In this document: positions 40,744 through 49,734 of the stretch, one piece after another
Layout: each line of letters opens with the position of its first letter
Position numbering within the stretch: position 1 is the first letter of the stretch
DNA from: Acidithiobacillus ferridurans
Lineage (GTDB): Bacteria > Pseudomonadota > Gammaproteobacteria > Acidithiobacillales > Acidithiobacillaceae
Assembly (NCBI RefSeq): GCF_003966655.1
Contig: NZ_AP018795.1
Coordinates: forward strand, 2,807,501-2,871,500
DNA length: 64,000 bases
Direction: 5' to 3'
The notes under the pieces: model-generated
What the model saw: only the letters and a program-made list of their open reading frames with translations
What the model was told of the DNA's origin: nothing
The model's database searches: none
Program-made: the position numbers and the translations under genes

Positions 40744-42596
40744 AGGCTGAAACCTACCGAGAAGGCGACACGGACAGCCGGTGTTTGCGGAGCAACCAGT
40801 GGGTGTGCCAAGTCAAAGCGTATGGGTCCAACGGGGGAATACCAGCGCACGCCTAGCCCAACATCTTGAAGCGCATGGAAACTGGACCAACTGTTGAATG
40901 CATTACCCACATCATAAAATGCGACGACAGCCCAGTTTTTAGCGACAAAGCGCTGAATATCGAAGCCACCAACGGCAAGAAGACGCCCACCTTCCACTGC
41001 ACCGTTCGCAGCCAATGGACCCTGCGATTGATAGGCATAACCGGGCAGGCTATTTTGCCCACCTGCGAAAAATCGTAGATTAGGTGGCAATTCGCCAATG
41101 GACCCGTTTAACCACATTGCCCCCAGCTTGGCACGGGTACCGAGGACCCAGTTCTGACCCAAGCGCTTGCGCCATTCTCCCTGGGTGCTAAAGCGGATAA
41201 AATTTGCATCACTACCCCATACCTTGCTGGCACCCTCAATCCTCGCCGTCAGTGTATAGCCGGCTATGGGGCGCAAAATATTGCGGAAGTTTTGTATGCT
41301 ATACTGTACCGACGGATAGATATACAAGCTCGTGTTAAACTGCCCAGCCACATTGTAGTTGGCGTCCTCAAAATTAACCAAGGCCTCTATGGTTTCACCT
41401 TTACCCAGACTGTTATCGCTGCGCAATGACCACTGCCGACCAGCGCTGGCAAGGATCTCGTTAGCGTTATAGGCGGTCAGATTTTGATTCTGATAGCTGC
41501 CTTGCGCAATATATTCAGACCCCAGGCGCGCACCGACCGGCCAGCTATAGGTAATACTGGCATTGCGATTCAGTTGCGCCGCCAAAATGGAAACGCGAAC
41601 ATGCTGAGCCTGTTCAAAAGCATTATAATTATCGTATATAATTGCTGCATTAGGGCCGATATCAGTACTGTAACCGGCGCCTATTTTCAGGTGTTGCCCC
41701 GGCATACTTTTCAAGTTGACTGAAACAGGTATGGCATTATTTTTCGATTTCCCCAAATCGCCATGCACGGAAATATCAGAGAACCGGTCGGCATTGCGCA
41801 AATTGCTTTGAGTAACTGCCAGCGCTTTTGGTGAATACCAGTCTCCTGTCTTGAAAGAAATATAGCGCTGAATGAACCATCGCGGATAGTGCCTCGCACC
41901 GGTGATATTAATATCTCCAACTCGGAAGCGTGGCCCGGTATTGAGCCACAAATAAATATCTGCCCAGAACTGGTCACGATCTATAAGAATCTCATGGCGC
42001 GAATAACTGGCCTGCGCATAACCGCGCGCAGTGAGGAGTGAGAGGAGATTACCCTTCCAGTCCTCGTAAATGACCTGATTGAGAACCTCTTTTTTATGAA
42101 GTGGAAACCGAGCGAACAGCTTTTGTAAAGCCGGTAGTTTGGATCCATCGCCGGTGGATTTTAGGTCGATTTTGCGGACCAGAATAGGCCGCCCGGGGGT
42201 GACGGAGAAGGTTACGAGGACTTTCCCCGCTGCGATGTGTTTACTGCTCTTCGTCCAGGTAGCGCCGTAGTAACCATAGGCTTCGAGCGCATCCTTAAGG
42301 CGCAAACCGGCCGCCATCTCTGCTTCTTCCAAACGGTCCGCCTGGGATCCGATCACTGCAGGGGGGAGGGCACGTACGAGATTTACTTCCAGGGGCTTGG
42401 AGACCCCTTTCACGATGAAAGTTACATCATCAGCGTTAGCCATTCCGCCATACAGCAACGAAACCGCCAAGCCCGCCAGCCATAGGCCACGGAGCAGGTC
42501 ACGCGGACGACCTTGTTTCGCGCTTCTATCCCCCCTGACCGAACCCAGAAAACCTCCTGCCGTTTCACTTGTGGTCCAGAATAACAATAACGCCAC
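40740..42596 (-). CDS. tamA: TamA, Omp85-family outer-membrane protein
   Basis: The 618-residue protein starts with GTG 42596; the signal is probably WLAGLAVSLLYGGMANA. POTRA domains (about 50-270) contain VTFIVKGVSKPLEVNL, RPILVRKIDLKS and GPRFRVGDINITGARHYP. The 16-strand barrel ends in RFDLAHPLVAPQTPAVRVA and FSVGFSL. NLRFFAGGQNSLPGYAYQSQ has the family RF-type loop motif (G-R-G-Y in BamA replaced here by G-Y). It is coupled to tamB. Start choice is not certain. Confidence 0.88.
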   Translation of the reverse strand: MALLLFWTTSETAGGFLGSVRGDRSAKQGRPRDLLRGLWLAGLAVSLLYGGMANADDVTFIVKGVSKPLEVNLVRALPPAVIGSQADRLEEAEMAAGLRLKDALEAYGYYGATWTKSSKHIAAGKVLVTFSVTPGRPILVRKIDLKSTGDGSKLPALQKLFARFPLHKKEVLNQVIYEDWKGNLLSLLTARGYAQASYSRHEILIDRDQFWADIYLWLNTGPRFRVGDINITGARHYPRWFIQRYISFKTGDWYSPKALAVTQSNLRNADRFSDISVHGDLGKSKNNAIPVSVNLKSMPGQHLKIGAGYSTDIGPNAAIIYDNYNAFEQAQHVRVSILAAQLNRNASITYSWPVGARLGSEYIAQGSYQNQNLTAYNANEILASAGRQWSLRSDNSLGKGETIEALVNFEDANYNVAGQFNTSLYIYPSVQYSIQNFRNILRPIAGYTLTARIEGASKVWGSDANFIRFSTQGEWRKRLGQNWVLGTRAKLGAMWLNGSIGELPPNLRFFAGGQNSLPGYAYQSQGPLAANGAVEGGRLLAVGGFDIQRFVAKNWAVVAFYDVGNAFNSWSSFHALQDVGLGVRWYSPVGPIRFDLAHPLVAPQTPAVRVAFSVGFSL

Positions 42597-42779
42597 AGGG
42601 AATGCCTTGGGTCAACGCACCCAAGATTGTGCTCATCGCGTGACGATTTGCCGAGTTTAGCACGATTTATGGGGCTAGGATGCGGCGCGCGGAAGGGGAG
42701 AAGCGTACACACAAATTGCAGTGCATGCCTTACTAATCTTCGACTTGGCCAGACTGTCTCAGGATGCCTGAAAAGATAA

Positions 42780-43043
42780 TCAACGATGGAGATTATCGAA
42801 AGGCGGACGTGGGCGGTGAATCTCCCGATAGTCCGTAACCACGATATCCGTATGCATTCCCTTGCGCATTTTTCGTCGCTGCCACCAGAGGAAAAGCATC
42901 CCACTGCCCGCGAGCATCGCCACCGCAATGACAGCGAAGATGGCAAAAAAGAATAGACCGACCAGCAGGACCATGCCCACCATCACCGCGAGCAGACGCA
43001 CCCACCAAGGCCCCCGACTGCTGAATGATTGATAATAAGCCAT
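42780..43043 (-). CDS. small inner-membrane protein
   Basis: The 87-residue protein starts at ATG 43043 after AAGGGAG; a second ATG 18 bases upstream is weaker. It has two adjacent hydrophobic segments (RLLAVMVGMVLLVGLFFFAI and AVIAVAMLAGSGMLFLWW) then a basic cytosolic tail RRKMRKGMHTDIV. No family is recognised. It is flanked by tamA and dacB in the same direction. An AT-rich perfect inverted repeat lies 73 bases upstream. Confidence 0.7.
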   Translation of the reverse strand: MAYYQSFSSRGPWWVRLLAVMVGMVLLVGLFFFAIFAVIAVAMLAGSGMLFLWWQRRKMRKGMHTDIVVTDYREIHRPRPPFDNLHR

Positions 43044-43115
43044 TACGCTCCCTTTAAGCATTTCGGAATAACACCGTATCTTCAGACTTCAAAACGGCCC
43101 AAGAAGTTCACTTTA

Positions 43116-43131
43116 CATAATAAGTATTATG
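43116..43131. promoter_or_regulatory. AT-rich perfect inverted repeat
   Basis: CATAATA-AG-TATTATG is a perfect palindrome of 7-bp arms located between the dacB stop and the small membrane protein gene. It resembles a PerR/Fur-like operator in style and could be bound by the Irr-like regulator at 35588-36013. No T tract follows. Confidence 0.4.
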
Positions 43132-43155
43132 CGAATTTGAACATGTGGAAACTTT

Positions 43156-44661
43156 CTACATAGTGTGGCCGCCCAGAGCAACACGCTGCACCAGGGCGTC
43201 CATTCGTCTGCGGATACGCTCTTCGGGCCCTCTGAAATGTTCCACCAAAATGGCAAACGCATATTGCCGGTGGCCGAGGTTATTCCGAATAAAACCAGCG
43301 AGGGACAACGCATCGCGCAGAGTACCCGTTTTGGCTTGCACCGTACCCGCAGGCAAAGCGCCCAGACGATGCCGGAGCGTTCCATCCTCGGCGCTGACCG
43401 GCAGCGAATCGCGCCAGGATTCCCCCCAGGGTTCCCGATAAGAGTGCATCAACATACGCACCAGATCTGCGGCGCTGAGGCGATTCTCACGAGATAATCC
43501 GCAGCCATCTATCAGTCGAGATTGGGTGTCCAGTATACCGTTCACAGAAAGCCAACGGTGCAAGCCCTGCATTGTCGATGCACGGCTTCCATCACCGCCG
43601 CGAGCCAGATCCGCATCCCGGAGCAGTACTTCTACATGGGTGTTTTCACTCACCTTGTTGGCCACCGCGATCTCCTCCACCAATGGCGGTGACTCGTGTT
43701 TAGCCAATAAGACATAGTGCGCATATTCCCCGGACTGCTTTGCACCGCGTTTGTTGTTCAATACTTGGATAGCATTACCTACAAGAATGCCCTTTTCCTC
43801 CAAAGCCTGTCGCAATGCTGCGGCGGCAAAATAGGCTGGATCTGGCTGCGCCAGCATGGCGGCGAAAATACCGCCATTGGCGGAAATCGCGCCAGTCAAT
43901 AGATATCCGCTTCCAGATTTTTCCAAACGTACCAGACGAATGGGATCCTTCGCCGAAACTGTGATCACCGTGTTCCGAATGAGTCCTCCTGGGTTGGGGA
44001 TAATCTCGGCGTTGGTGCGTACCCCCGCGGCCCGCCCCGGTTTGATTTGTACCGCGATCATGGCGTCGTTGAACATGAGTGCATGGATCGGTGCGCCATA
44101 CCAATAGCGCTGATCCTGTTCCATCCAACCCGGCAGCGTGCCATCTGCGGGAAAGTACGTGGCATCCGCCAGAATACCCTCCGGAATTTGGCGAACACCC
44201 GCCGCCCATACTTGAGCGGCAAGCATGCGCATAGGGTACATGGGGTCATCTCGTACTGTTCTTCTGACAAACGGGAAGCGACGACTGGAAAGATCGGGGT
44301 CGCCACCACCCAGAAAAATCAAGGGCCCCTGCACTACGCCATCATCGATAGTCTGGGCTAGTATCCGAGTTTTCTGGCGAGATTCAGGCCCCAGTTCGTG
44401 CAGAATATACGCTGTGGTCAGCAGCTTTGCTGCGGACGCAGGCAGTTGTCCATGATCTGCCTGCACGCTCAGAGTGGGCCTGCCCTTTTGCATATCCTGA
44501 ATCAGGATACTCCATTGGCCGTCGCCAAACTGGGGGTTTGCGTCCTTGTGGCCGGTAGCGGCGACAGCGGGTATAAGCCAGAAAAACGGCAACATCCCGA
44601 CAAAAAAACGCCGCCATAGCCGACCTCCATCCCCTTTCCACTGCCGCCCATCCGAACGCAT
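43156..44661 (-). CDS. dacB: D-alanyl-D-alanine carboxypeptidase/endopeptidase (PBP4)
   Basis: The 501-residue protein of peptidase family S13 starts at ATG 44661 (GGAGCG before it) and has a signal (FVGMLPFFWLIPAVAA). Catalytic motifs are S76-A-A-K79 (ASAAKLL), SEN (KVSENTHVE) and KTG (AKTGTL). It cleaves D-Ala-D-Ala and crosslinks in the periplasm, trimming murein. It follows an AmpG-like permease by 44 bp, which joins peptidoglycan cleavage with recycling. Confidence 0.92.
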   Translation of the reverse strand: MRSDGRQWKGDGGRLWRRFFVGMLPFFWLIPAVAATGHKDANPQFGDGQWSILIQDMQKGRPTLSVQADHGQLPASAAKLLTTAYILHELGPESRQKTRILAQTIDDGVVQGPLIFLGGGDPDLSSRRFPFVRRTVRDDPMYPMRMLAAQVWAAGVRQIPEGILADATYFPADGTLPGWMEQDQRYWYGAPIHALMFNDAMIAVQIKPGRAAGVRTNAEIIPNPGGLIRNTVITVSAKDPIRLVRLEKSGSGYLLTGAISANGGIFAAMLAQPDPAYFAAAALRQALEEKGILVGNAIQVLNNKRGAKQSGEYAHYVLLAKHESPPLVEEIAVANKVSENTHVEVLLRDADLARGGDGSRASTMQGLHRWLSVNGILDTQSRLIDGCGLSRENRLSAADLVRMLMHSYREPWGESWRDSLPVSAEDGTLRHRLGALPAGTVQAKTGTLRDALSLAGFIRNNLGHRQYAFAILVEHFRGPEERIRRRMDALVQRVALGGHTM

Positions 44662-44705
44662 CGTACGCTCCAATTTCTACTTATATGAAACTATTAGACT
44701 TGTCC

Positions 44706-45932
44706 CTACATAGGGTCCGATCCCGACATGGACTCCTGACGATCTGTAAACAGGACCGCTGGCATGCGCAGCGCCAGCCACAAACTAGGTAGTGCCGCAG
44801 CAAACGCCAGTAGAAAGAATTCCACAAATCCCACTTGTGCTGCAAGAAAACCGCTGAATCCGCCGACAACCGTGGCTGCCACGGACATCAGGGCGGAGCC
44901 AATAGCAAAATGCGTTGCCTGGTAATCCCCCTGACAACGCTGCATAAGGAAGACCATCAAAACGGCAGTGCCGAGACCCGCCGCAGCCTGCTCAAAGGCC
45001 ACTGTGACACCTACCCACCACACAGAGGGTGTCACCCAGGCCAGCCACGCATAGGCCGGAATCGCCAGGGATTGGATCAAAGTCAACGGCAGCAATGCAT
45101 GGCGCAACCCCCAGCGGGATATGATGATACCGCCCAGCAAAGCGCCTCCGATAGTCGTCACCGTCCCTACTGTTCCGGTGAGAATGCCGCGCGCCACGAG
45201 GCCGTAGCCCAAATGACTGAGAAACGGAGTCACCATCGCCGCCATCATGGCGTCGCCCGCGCGAAAAAGCAGGATAAAGGCCAGTGCCCAAAGAATCCCT
45301 GGTTGCTGCATGTAGGTGGTGAAAGCTTCGCGCGCGGCGTGCCAATGGCGTCCTTTGTGGCTTGTGGACGGGGGCGATGGCGGCAGTGCGCGCTGATGAA
45401 AAGCCGCCAATCCCCATATCATCGCCGCCGCAGTTAAAAAACAGGCGATCCAGGATATCCACCCGGCGATAATAACCAGCACGCCGTTTCCAACCAGCAT
45501 GGCAACCCGATAGGCTGCAACCCGCAATCCGGAAAAAGCCGCCTGATCGGATGGGCTAAGTGTCTGGATATAATACCCGTCTACGGACATATCATGGGTG
45601 GCCGACAGGAAGGCCATTAACATAAAAATTTTGGCGGCGAGGTCCAGATTCAGGTGCTGTGCCGGCCAGATCAGCAAAGCGGCCACGCCACCCAAGACGA
45701 TTTCCATCACCACAAGCCAACGCTTTTTGTCCGCGAAAAGATCGATCAAGGGGCTCCAGAACAGTTTTAAATTCCAGGGAAGCCCGAAAAACGAGAGCAA
45801 TCCGATAACCTGCAAGCTGGCGCCTGCATAGGTAAAAAACTGTACGGACACCTGTTGCACCAGCGAATAGGGCAACCCTTCCGCGTAATAGGTGCTGGAA
45901 ATCCATCTGAATGTCTTAAATTTTTTCCGCAA
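44706..45932 (-). CDS. AmpG-like MFS permease
   Basis: The 408-residue protein has twelve hydrophobic segments. The N-terminus ISSTYYAEGLPYSLVQQVSV and ATHDMSVDGYYIQTL are typical of AmpG, which imports anhydromuropeptides for cell-wall recycling. GLPWNLKLFWSPLIDLF is another AmpG-like loop motif. It precedes dacB on the same strand. A terminator lies upstream, so it probably begins the transcript. Confidence 0.8.
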   Translation of the reverse strand: MRKKFKTFRWISSTYYAEGLPYSLVQQVSVQFFTYAGASLQVIGLLSFFGLPWNLKLFWSPLIDLFADKKRWLVVMEIVLGGVAALLIWPAQHLNLDLAAKIFMLMAFLSATHDMSVDGYYIQTLSPSDQAAFSGLRVAAYRVAMLVGNGVLVIIAGWISWIACFLTAAAMIWGLAAFHQRALPPSPPSTSHKGRHWHAAREAFTTYMQQPGILWALAFILLFRAGDAMMAAMVTPFLSHLGYGLVARGILTGTVGTVTTIGGALLGGIIISRWGLRHALLPLTLIQSLAIPAYAWLAWVTPSVWWVGVTVAFEQAAAGLGTAVLMVFLMQRCQGDYQATHFAIGSALMSVAATVVGGFSGFLAAQVGFVEFFLLAFAAALPSLWLALRMPAVLFTDRQESMSGSDPM

Positions 45933-45945
45933 TGTTCATCCAGAT

Positions 45946-45972
45946 ATAAAAAACCCCCGCAAAGCGGGGGGT
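45946..45972 (-). terminator. rho-independent terminator after the cytochrome c gene
   Basis: On the minus strand CCCCCGC-TTT-GCGGGGG is followed by TTTTTT. It lies between the cytochrome c stop and the AmpG-like start, so it ends the cytochrome transcript. Confidence 0.85.
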
Positions 45973-45993
45973 TAGACGACCAAAAGAAGTCCA

Positions 45994-46494
45994 CTAATTA
46001 GATTTTGGGGGAGCGACAGGCCTTTGCGCTAACACCCATGAAACCAATTCCTCGGCTTCCACGGGAGTCACGCTCTGCGCCGGCATAGGCATGGAACCCC
46101 ATACTCCGGACACGCCGTGCTCAATAGCGTACTTTAACGTTGCTACCGCCTTGGGATCGCGCTGATAGCGGTAGGCGACCCAAGCAAAAGCGGGCCCGAG
46201 GACTTTGGTATCTACCTGATGACAGGAGAAACAGCCCTTGGCTTCCGCCAGCGACCGCGCCGTGGTCAACACCTCAACAAGGTGCTTATCTCCTTTTCGC
46301 TCGTCAAGCCCAGGCGGCGCCACACTTCCACCATGCCCATCAGTCCGGGCAGTTCCAGAACTCTGCCTGCTGTCCGCCACCGGACTGCCCGTAGAACTAC
46401 CAACCTGCGCAGTAGCAGATCCGTCCTTCCTGGCACAAGCGGTGGCGAGACTGATGACGCCGACTAGCATCAGAAAACGCACAACTGGCTTCAT
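45994..46494 (-). CDS. lipoprotein c-type cytochrome (class I)
   Basis: The 166-residue protein has a lipoprotein signal (FLMLVGVISLATAC, lipid C20) and a Ser/Gly/Ala-rich spacer (21-60). A single heme site is CFSCH (C88-C91-H92). GSMPMPAQ offers the methionine ligand, and the closing VEAEELVSWVLAQ is the usual last helix. It resembles cytochrome c-552/c5-type soluble electron carriers. Membrane-tethered in the periplasm, it could carry electrons from iron or sulfur oxidation to an oxidase. Confidence 0.88.
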   Translation of the reverse strand: MKPVVRFLMLVGVISLATACARKDGSATAQVGSSTGSPVADSRQSSGTARTDGHGGSVAPPGLDERKGDKHLVEVLTTARSLAEAKGCFSCHQVDTKVLGPAFAWVAYRYQRDPKAVATLKYAIEHGVSGVWGSMPMPAQSVTPVEAEELVSWVLAQRPVAPPKSN

Positions 46495-46568
46495 ACCAAA
46501 CTCACCAATGTAGCGCGCTCCCGATGTCCAGCTTTGAACGAGCCCGTATAGACCTGTGGAGTGCCGAA

Positions 46569-46835
46569 TCAGCTCGCGGAAGAAGTGTCGCTGCTGGTAG
46601 CGCTGGCACTAGGTGCTGCGGATTCCATTGGTGCCATGGCGCTGCTGCCGGTATTGTCGGTGGCCGCAGGAGCGGCAGACTCGGTGGTGGTGGTCGCCGG
46701 GGCAGCAGACTCAGTGGCGCTGCTGCTAGATGCAGTAGTGGACTCTTCCTTCTTGGCGCAAGCTGAGGCAAGCGCGATGGCGCCTGCAACAAGAATGATC
46801 CGGGCAACAGGCTTGATCTTGGCAATATCCAACAT
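46569..46835 (-). CDS. small low-complexity lipoprotein
   Basis: The 88-residue protein has a lipoprotein signal (RIILVAGAIALASAC, C26) followed by a tail of Ser, Ala, Thr and Glu with an SAAP/TESAAP periodicity (TESAAPATTT, ESAAPAATDN, ESAAPSASAT). There is no folded domain. The signal and AKKE start resemble those of the neighbouring cytochrome lipoprotein and the DsbG-like protein at 841. It is probably periplasmic or surface-exposed; function unknown. It precedes the cytochrome gene by 74 bp on the same strand. Confidence 0.65.
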   Translation of the reverse strand: MLDIAKIKPVARIILVAGAIALASACAKKEESTTASSSSATESAAPATTTTESAAPAATDNTGSSAMAPMESAAPSASATSSDTSSAS

Positions 46836-47047
46836 GTTTTAACTCTCCTTACGTAGGTTTTACAGGATGACCGCGTCAGTAGCTAAATGGTATAGCGCAA
46901 ATGACTTCATAATGGTAGCACTAATTTCCCTTGTGCCAAACAGTTCCCAGCACCCTACCGGCAGAGGAGAAGATCAGCATCGTACACCCTCGACGGTACC
47001 CGGCAGGTACGGCATGGTTTGCTTCGCCCCCGGATTCTATAATCCGG

Positions 47048-47076
47048 TTGTATAACAGGATATGCGGGTATACTAT
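47048..47076 (+). promoter_or_regulatory. desaturase promoter
   Basis: TTGTAT (47048-47053), 17 bp and TACTAT (47071-47076), which overlaps TATAAT, lie 38 bases before the ATG. AAGGAG follows closely before the start. Confidence 0.5.
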
Positions 47077-47114
47077 AATGCGGTGAACATGGATTTGCCA
47101 AGGAGTACATTGCT

Positions 47115-48239
47115 ATGCCACTTACCTCTTCCCATGCTGACTTCGAGGCATTGCGCCCCGTCAAGCTGCAAACCATCCGGGACGTGATTCGGCCGGAACG
47201 CTACCAGCGATCAACAGGCATCGCCCTCGCGTGGTACATGTTTGACGCAATTTTCTACCTCTCCGCCATCACCGGCGCCCTTCTCGCTGGGCCTTGGTGG
47301 CTCAAGCTGTTATTTGGACTCCTTGCGGGGTCGGCGGTGGCATCCATGTTCGTCTGGGCACACGACGCAGCGCACGGCGCCCTCTTCCAGAGCAAGCGCA
47401 CTGCCGAAATCCTGGGCACCATTTTCATGCTGCCGTCGCTGAACATGTACCGCCTCTGGGCCTTTGGGCACAATCGGGTGCATCATGGCTTTACCAGCCT
47501 GAGCACCATCGACTGGGTATGGCGCCCCTGGACTCCGCAGGAGTACAGAAGCAAAACGGTCTGGCAGAAGATGATCTATCGGTTGGAACGCAGCCCTTAT
47601 ACTTGCGCGCTGCACTACTTGTTGCGGATCTGGTGGCCGGGCATGGTCCGTTTCAAAGTAGACGCCAAAAACAAAGATCGTTGGCCATTTTTCTATAGCA
47701 AGATGATAACGCTGGTGTTTTTTATAAGTTTTTCCGCGTTGGCATACTGGATATCCGGTCCAATGGGCATCATAGCCGCCGTTATACTGCCTTTCCTGGT
47801 ATTCAACTATTACATCGCGCTGTTTGTCTTTCTCCACCACACGCACCCCAACGTGCCATTTTTCTCGGAAAAAGAGGAATGGAGCCAGAGTATTGGCCAG
47901 CTTTATTGCAGCATAATCGTCCGTTGCTCCAAGGTCAGCGAGTACCTGATCCATAACATCCTGATCCACACACCGCACCACGTTGACCCACGGATACCCT
48001 TCTATCGCCTGAAGGGGGCTTACGAAGATTTACGTGCGGAGTACGGCCAGTACATTCATGAAACGCGTTTCGGCTTTTTTGAGATTCGGCGTATCTTCAA
48101 GGAATGCAAGTTATATGACTACGAGGGAAAATCCTGGTTGAGTTTCCGGTCCAGCCGTAGCTGGATCGAAGAGAAGGCCGCTGACATCGCCGCCTCCGCG
48201 ACCTCCTCCGTATATCAGCCTGGAAAAACCGCACACTGA
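47115..48239 (+). CDS. membrane fatty-acid desaturase
   Basis: The 374-residue di-iron desaturase introduces a double bond into membrane acyl chains. The eight-plus histidines are in place: HDAAHG (83-87), HNRVHH (119-124), HHTHP (241-245) and HTPHH (285-289). Membrane helices flank them. The arrangement resembles omega-6/delta-12 type (FADS) desaturases. It would adjust membrane fluidity in the cold or acid. AAGGAG precedes the ATG. It stands alone on the plus strand. Confidence 0.9.
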   Translation: MPLTSSHADFEALRPVKLQTIRDVIRPERYQRSTGIALAWYMFDAIFYLSAITGALLAGPWWLKLLFGLLAGSAVASMFVWAHDAAHGALFQSKRTAEILGTIFMLPSLNMYRLWAFGHNRVHHGFTSLSTIDWVWRPWTPQEYRSKTVWQKMIYRLERSPYTCALHYLLRIWWPGMVRFKVDAKNKDRWPFFYSKMITLVFFISFSALAYWISGPMGIIAAVILPFLVFNYYIALFVFLHHTHPNVPFFSEKEEWSQSIGQLYCSIIVRCSKVSEYLIHNILIHTPHHVDPRIPFYRLKGAYEDLRAEYGQYIHETRFGFFEIRRIFKECKLYDYEGKSWLSFRSSRSWIEEKAADIAASATSSVYQPGKTAH

Positions 48240-48294
48240 ATAGGACGCCCTTGATGGCGTGTCTTGGTTCTGTGTGCTGGTCGACACCTCCCGG

Positions 48295-48699
48295 TTATAG
48301 CTCGTCTTCCGAGCGTTCCGGGAGGTGTTTTTCCTGTACCGGAGACGGTGTATGAAGTGCCTGGAGGTGCAGGATTTTCATAAGTCGTTCCACCAATGGG
48401 TATAAAAGCACTGCAGATACCGCCAGGTAGACCACCCCTGAGTATAAGGCATAGGCGCTGGCGAAGAGTTTCGCGCCGGTACCATGCAAACTGGCAACGG
48501 GCCCCATACCGCTCAGAATCATGCTCGCATTGAGCAGGCTATTGATCCAGTCGATATGCGCCAACAGATGATAGCCCAGCATGCCCATTCCCAGTGAAAG
48601 CAGCATAAAACCCAGGGCAGCACCGGCATAGCGTAATTGTCGCCACAAAAACTCCGTCCGGCTAAGCAGGTGCAGTGGTTGATGCGCGCGTCTATTCAT
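48295..48699 (-). CDS. small membrane protein (potassium-channel-like?)
   Basis: The 134-residue protein has two clear hydrophobic helices (GAALGFMLLSLGMGMLGYHLL, in short; YSGVVYLAVSAVLLYPLVERL) with NASMILSGMGPV between them, then a charged tail. The M-P-M-like pore region between the helices is loosely like two-TM ion channels, but no TVGYG filter is present, so channel function is not supported. It is the last gene of the hldD-epimerase operon. Confidence 0.6.
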   Translation of the reverse strand: MNRRAHQPLHLLSRTEFLWRQLRYAGAALGFMLLSLGMGMLGYHLLAHIDWINSLLNASMILSGMGPVASLHGTGAKLFASAYALYSGVVYLAVSAVLLYPLVERLMKILHLQALHTPSPVQEKHLPERSEDEL

Positions 48700-48732
48700 G
48701 GAGCTACCCCGGTTTCTAAAAATGTCGGGCTG

Positions 48733-49734
48733 TCAGCCGTAGTACTGGCGATACCAGGTTACAAAGCGCTGGAGGCCTGCCCGTAAAGGGGTGTCCGGGG
48801 CAAATCCCACGCTCTCCTGTAACGCGGTAACGTCGGCATAGGTAGCCACCACGTCACCATCCTGCATGGGAAGCCATTCAATTTGCGCGGACTTACCGAG
48901 GCACTCCTCCAGAATGTGGATAAAGTCCGTGAGTGCAACGGGTGTGTGGTTGCCGATATTCTGAATGCAGAAGGGGGCGGCACTGCTTGCAGGGTCTTCC
49001 GGCCAGATATCCTGCGCTTCTGGCGCATGTGGAATGAGCCGCGCCACCCCTTCGATGACGTCATCAATATAAGTGTAATCGCGCTGCATCTGGCCGTGGT
49101 TGAATACGGGGATGGGCTGCCCGGCCAGGATTTTCTGCGTAAAACTGAAATAGGCCATATCGGGACGCCCCCAAGGGCCATAGACTGTAAAAAACCGCAA
49201 TCCAGTACTGGGAATACCATAAAGATGAGCGTAGCTGTGCGCCATGAGCTCACCCGCTCGCTTGGTGGCCGCATAAAGGCTGACCGGATGATCTACCGGG
49301 TCGTGGACACTGTAAGGCAAACGATTGTTGGCACCGTACACCGAACTGGAAGAAGCGAAAAGCAGATGACCGACACCTTGCGCCCGGCAGCCCTCCAGCA
49401 CATTCAGAAAACCAACGACATTACTGTCCACGTAACTGTGCGGTGCTTTCAGGGAGTGCCGCACCCCTGCCTGAGCCGCGAGGTTGACGACGGCATCAAA
49501 GTGGGGGCCTGCGAAAAGCGTCTGCATACCCTCGCGATCGGCCAGATCCAGAGGTTGAAACTGGAAGGCTGGGTGTCCCTCCAGTTGCGCCAGACGGCCG
49601 CGTTTCAGGCCGGGATCGTAGTAATCATTGAGGTTGTCTATCGCGCTGACAACCCATCCATCGGCCAACAGACGACGCGCCAGATGAAAACCCACAAAAC
49701 CCGCAGCGCCGGTAATTAGTATTCTGCCTTCCAT
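48733..49734 (-). CDS. NAD-dependent UDP-sugar epimerase (UDP-glucuronate 4-epimerase-like)
   Basis: The 333-residue protein starts at ATG 49734, overlapping the hldD stop by one base (TGATG); an upstream ATG in the hldD gene is unlikely. Motifs: ITGAAGFVGFHLARRLL, FASSSSVYG and YAATKRAGE (Tyr-x3-Lys), with DNLNDYYDPGLKRGRL typical of CapI/UDP-glucuronate 4-epimerases. It makes a sugar nucleotide for LPS or exopolysaccharide. It is coupled to hldD. Confidence 0.88.
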   Translation of the reverse strand: MEGRILITGAAGFVGFHLARRLLADGWVVSAIDNLNDYYDPGLKRGRLAQLEGHPAFQFQPLDLADREGMQTLFAGPHFDAVVNLAAQAGVRHSLKAPHSYVDSNVVGFLNVLEGCRAQGVGHLLFASSSSVYGANNRLPYSVHDPVDHPVSLYAATKRAGELMAHSYAHLYGIPSTGLRFFTVYGPWGRPDMAYFSFTQKILAGQPIPVFNHGQMQRDYTYIDDVIEGVARLIPHAPEAQDIWPEDPASSAAPFCIQNIGNHTPVALTDFIHILEECLGKSAQIEWLPMQDGDVVATYADVTALQESVGFAPDTPLRAGLQRFVTWYRQYYG

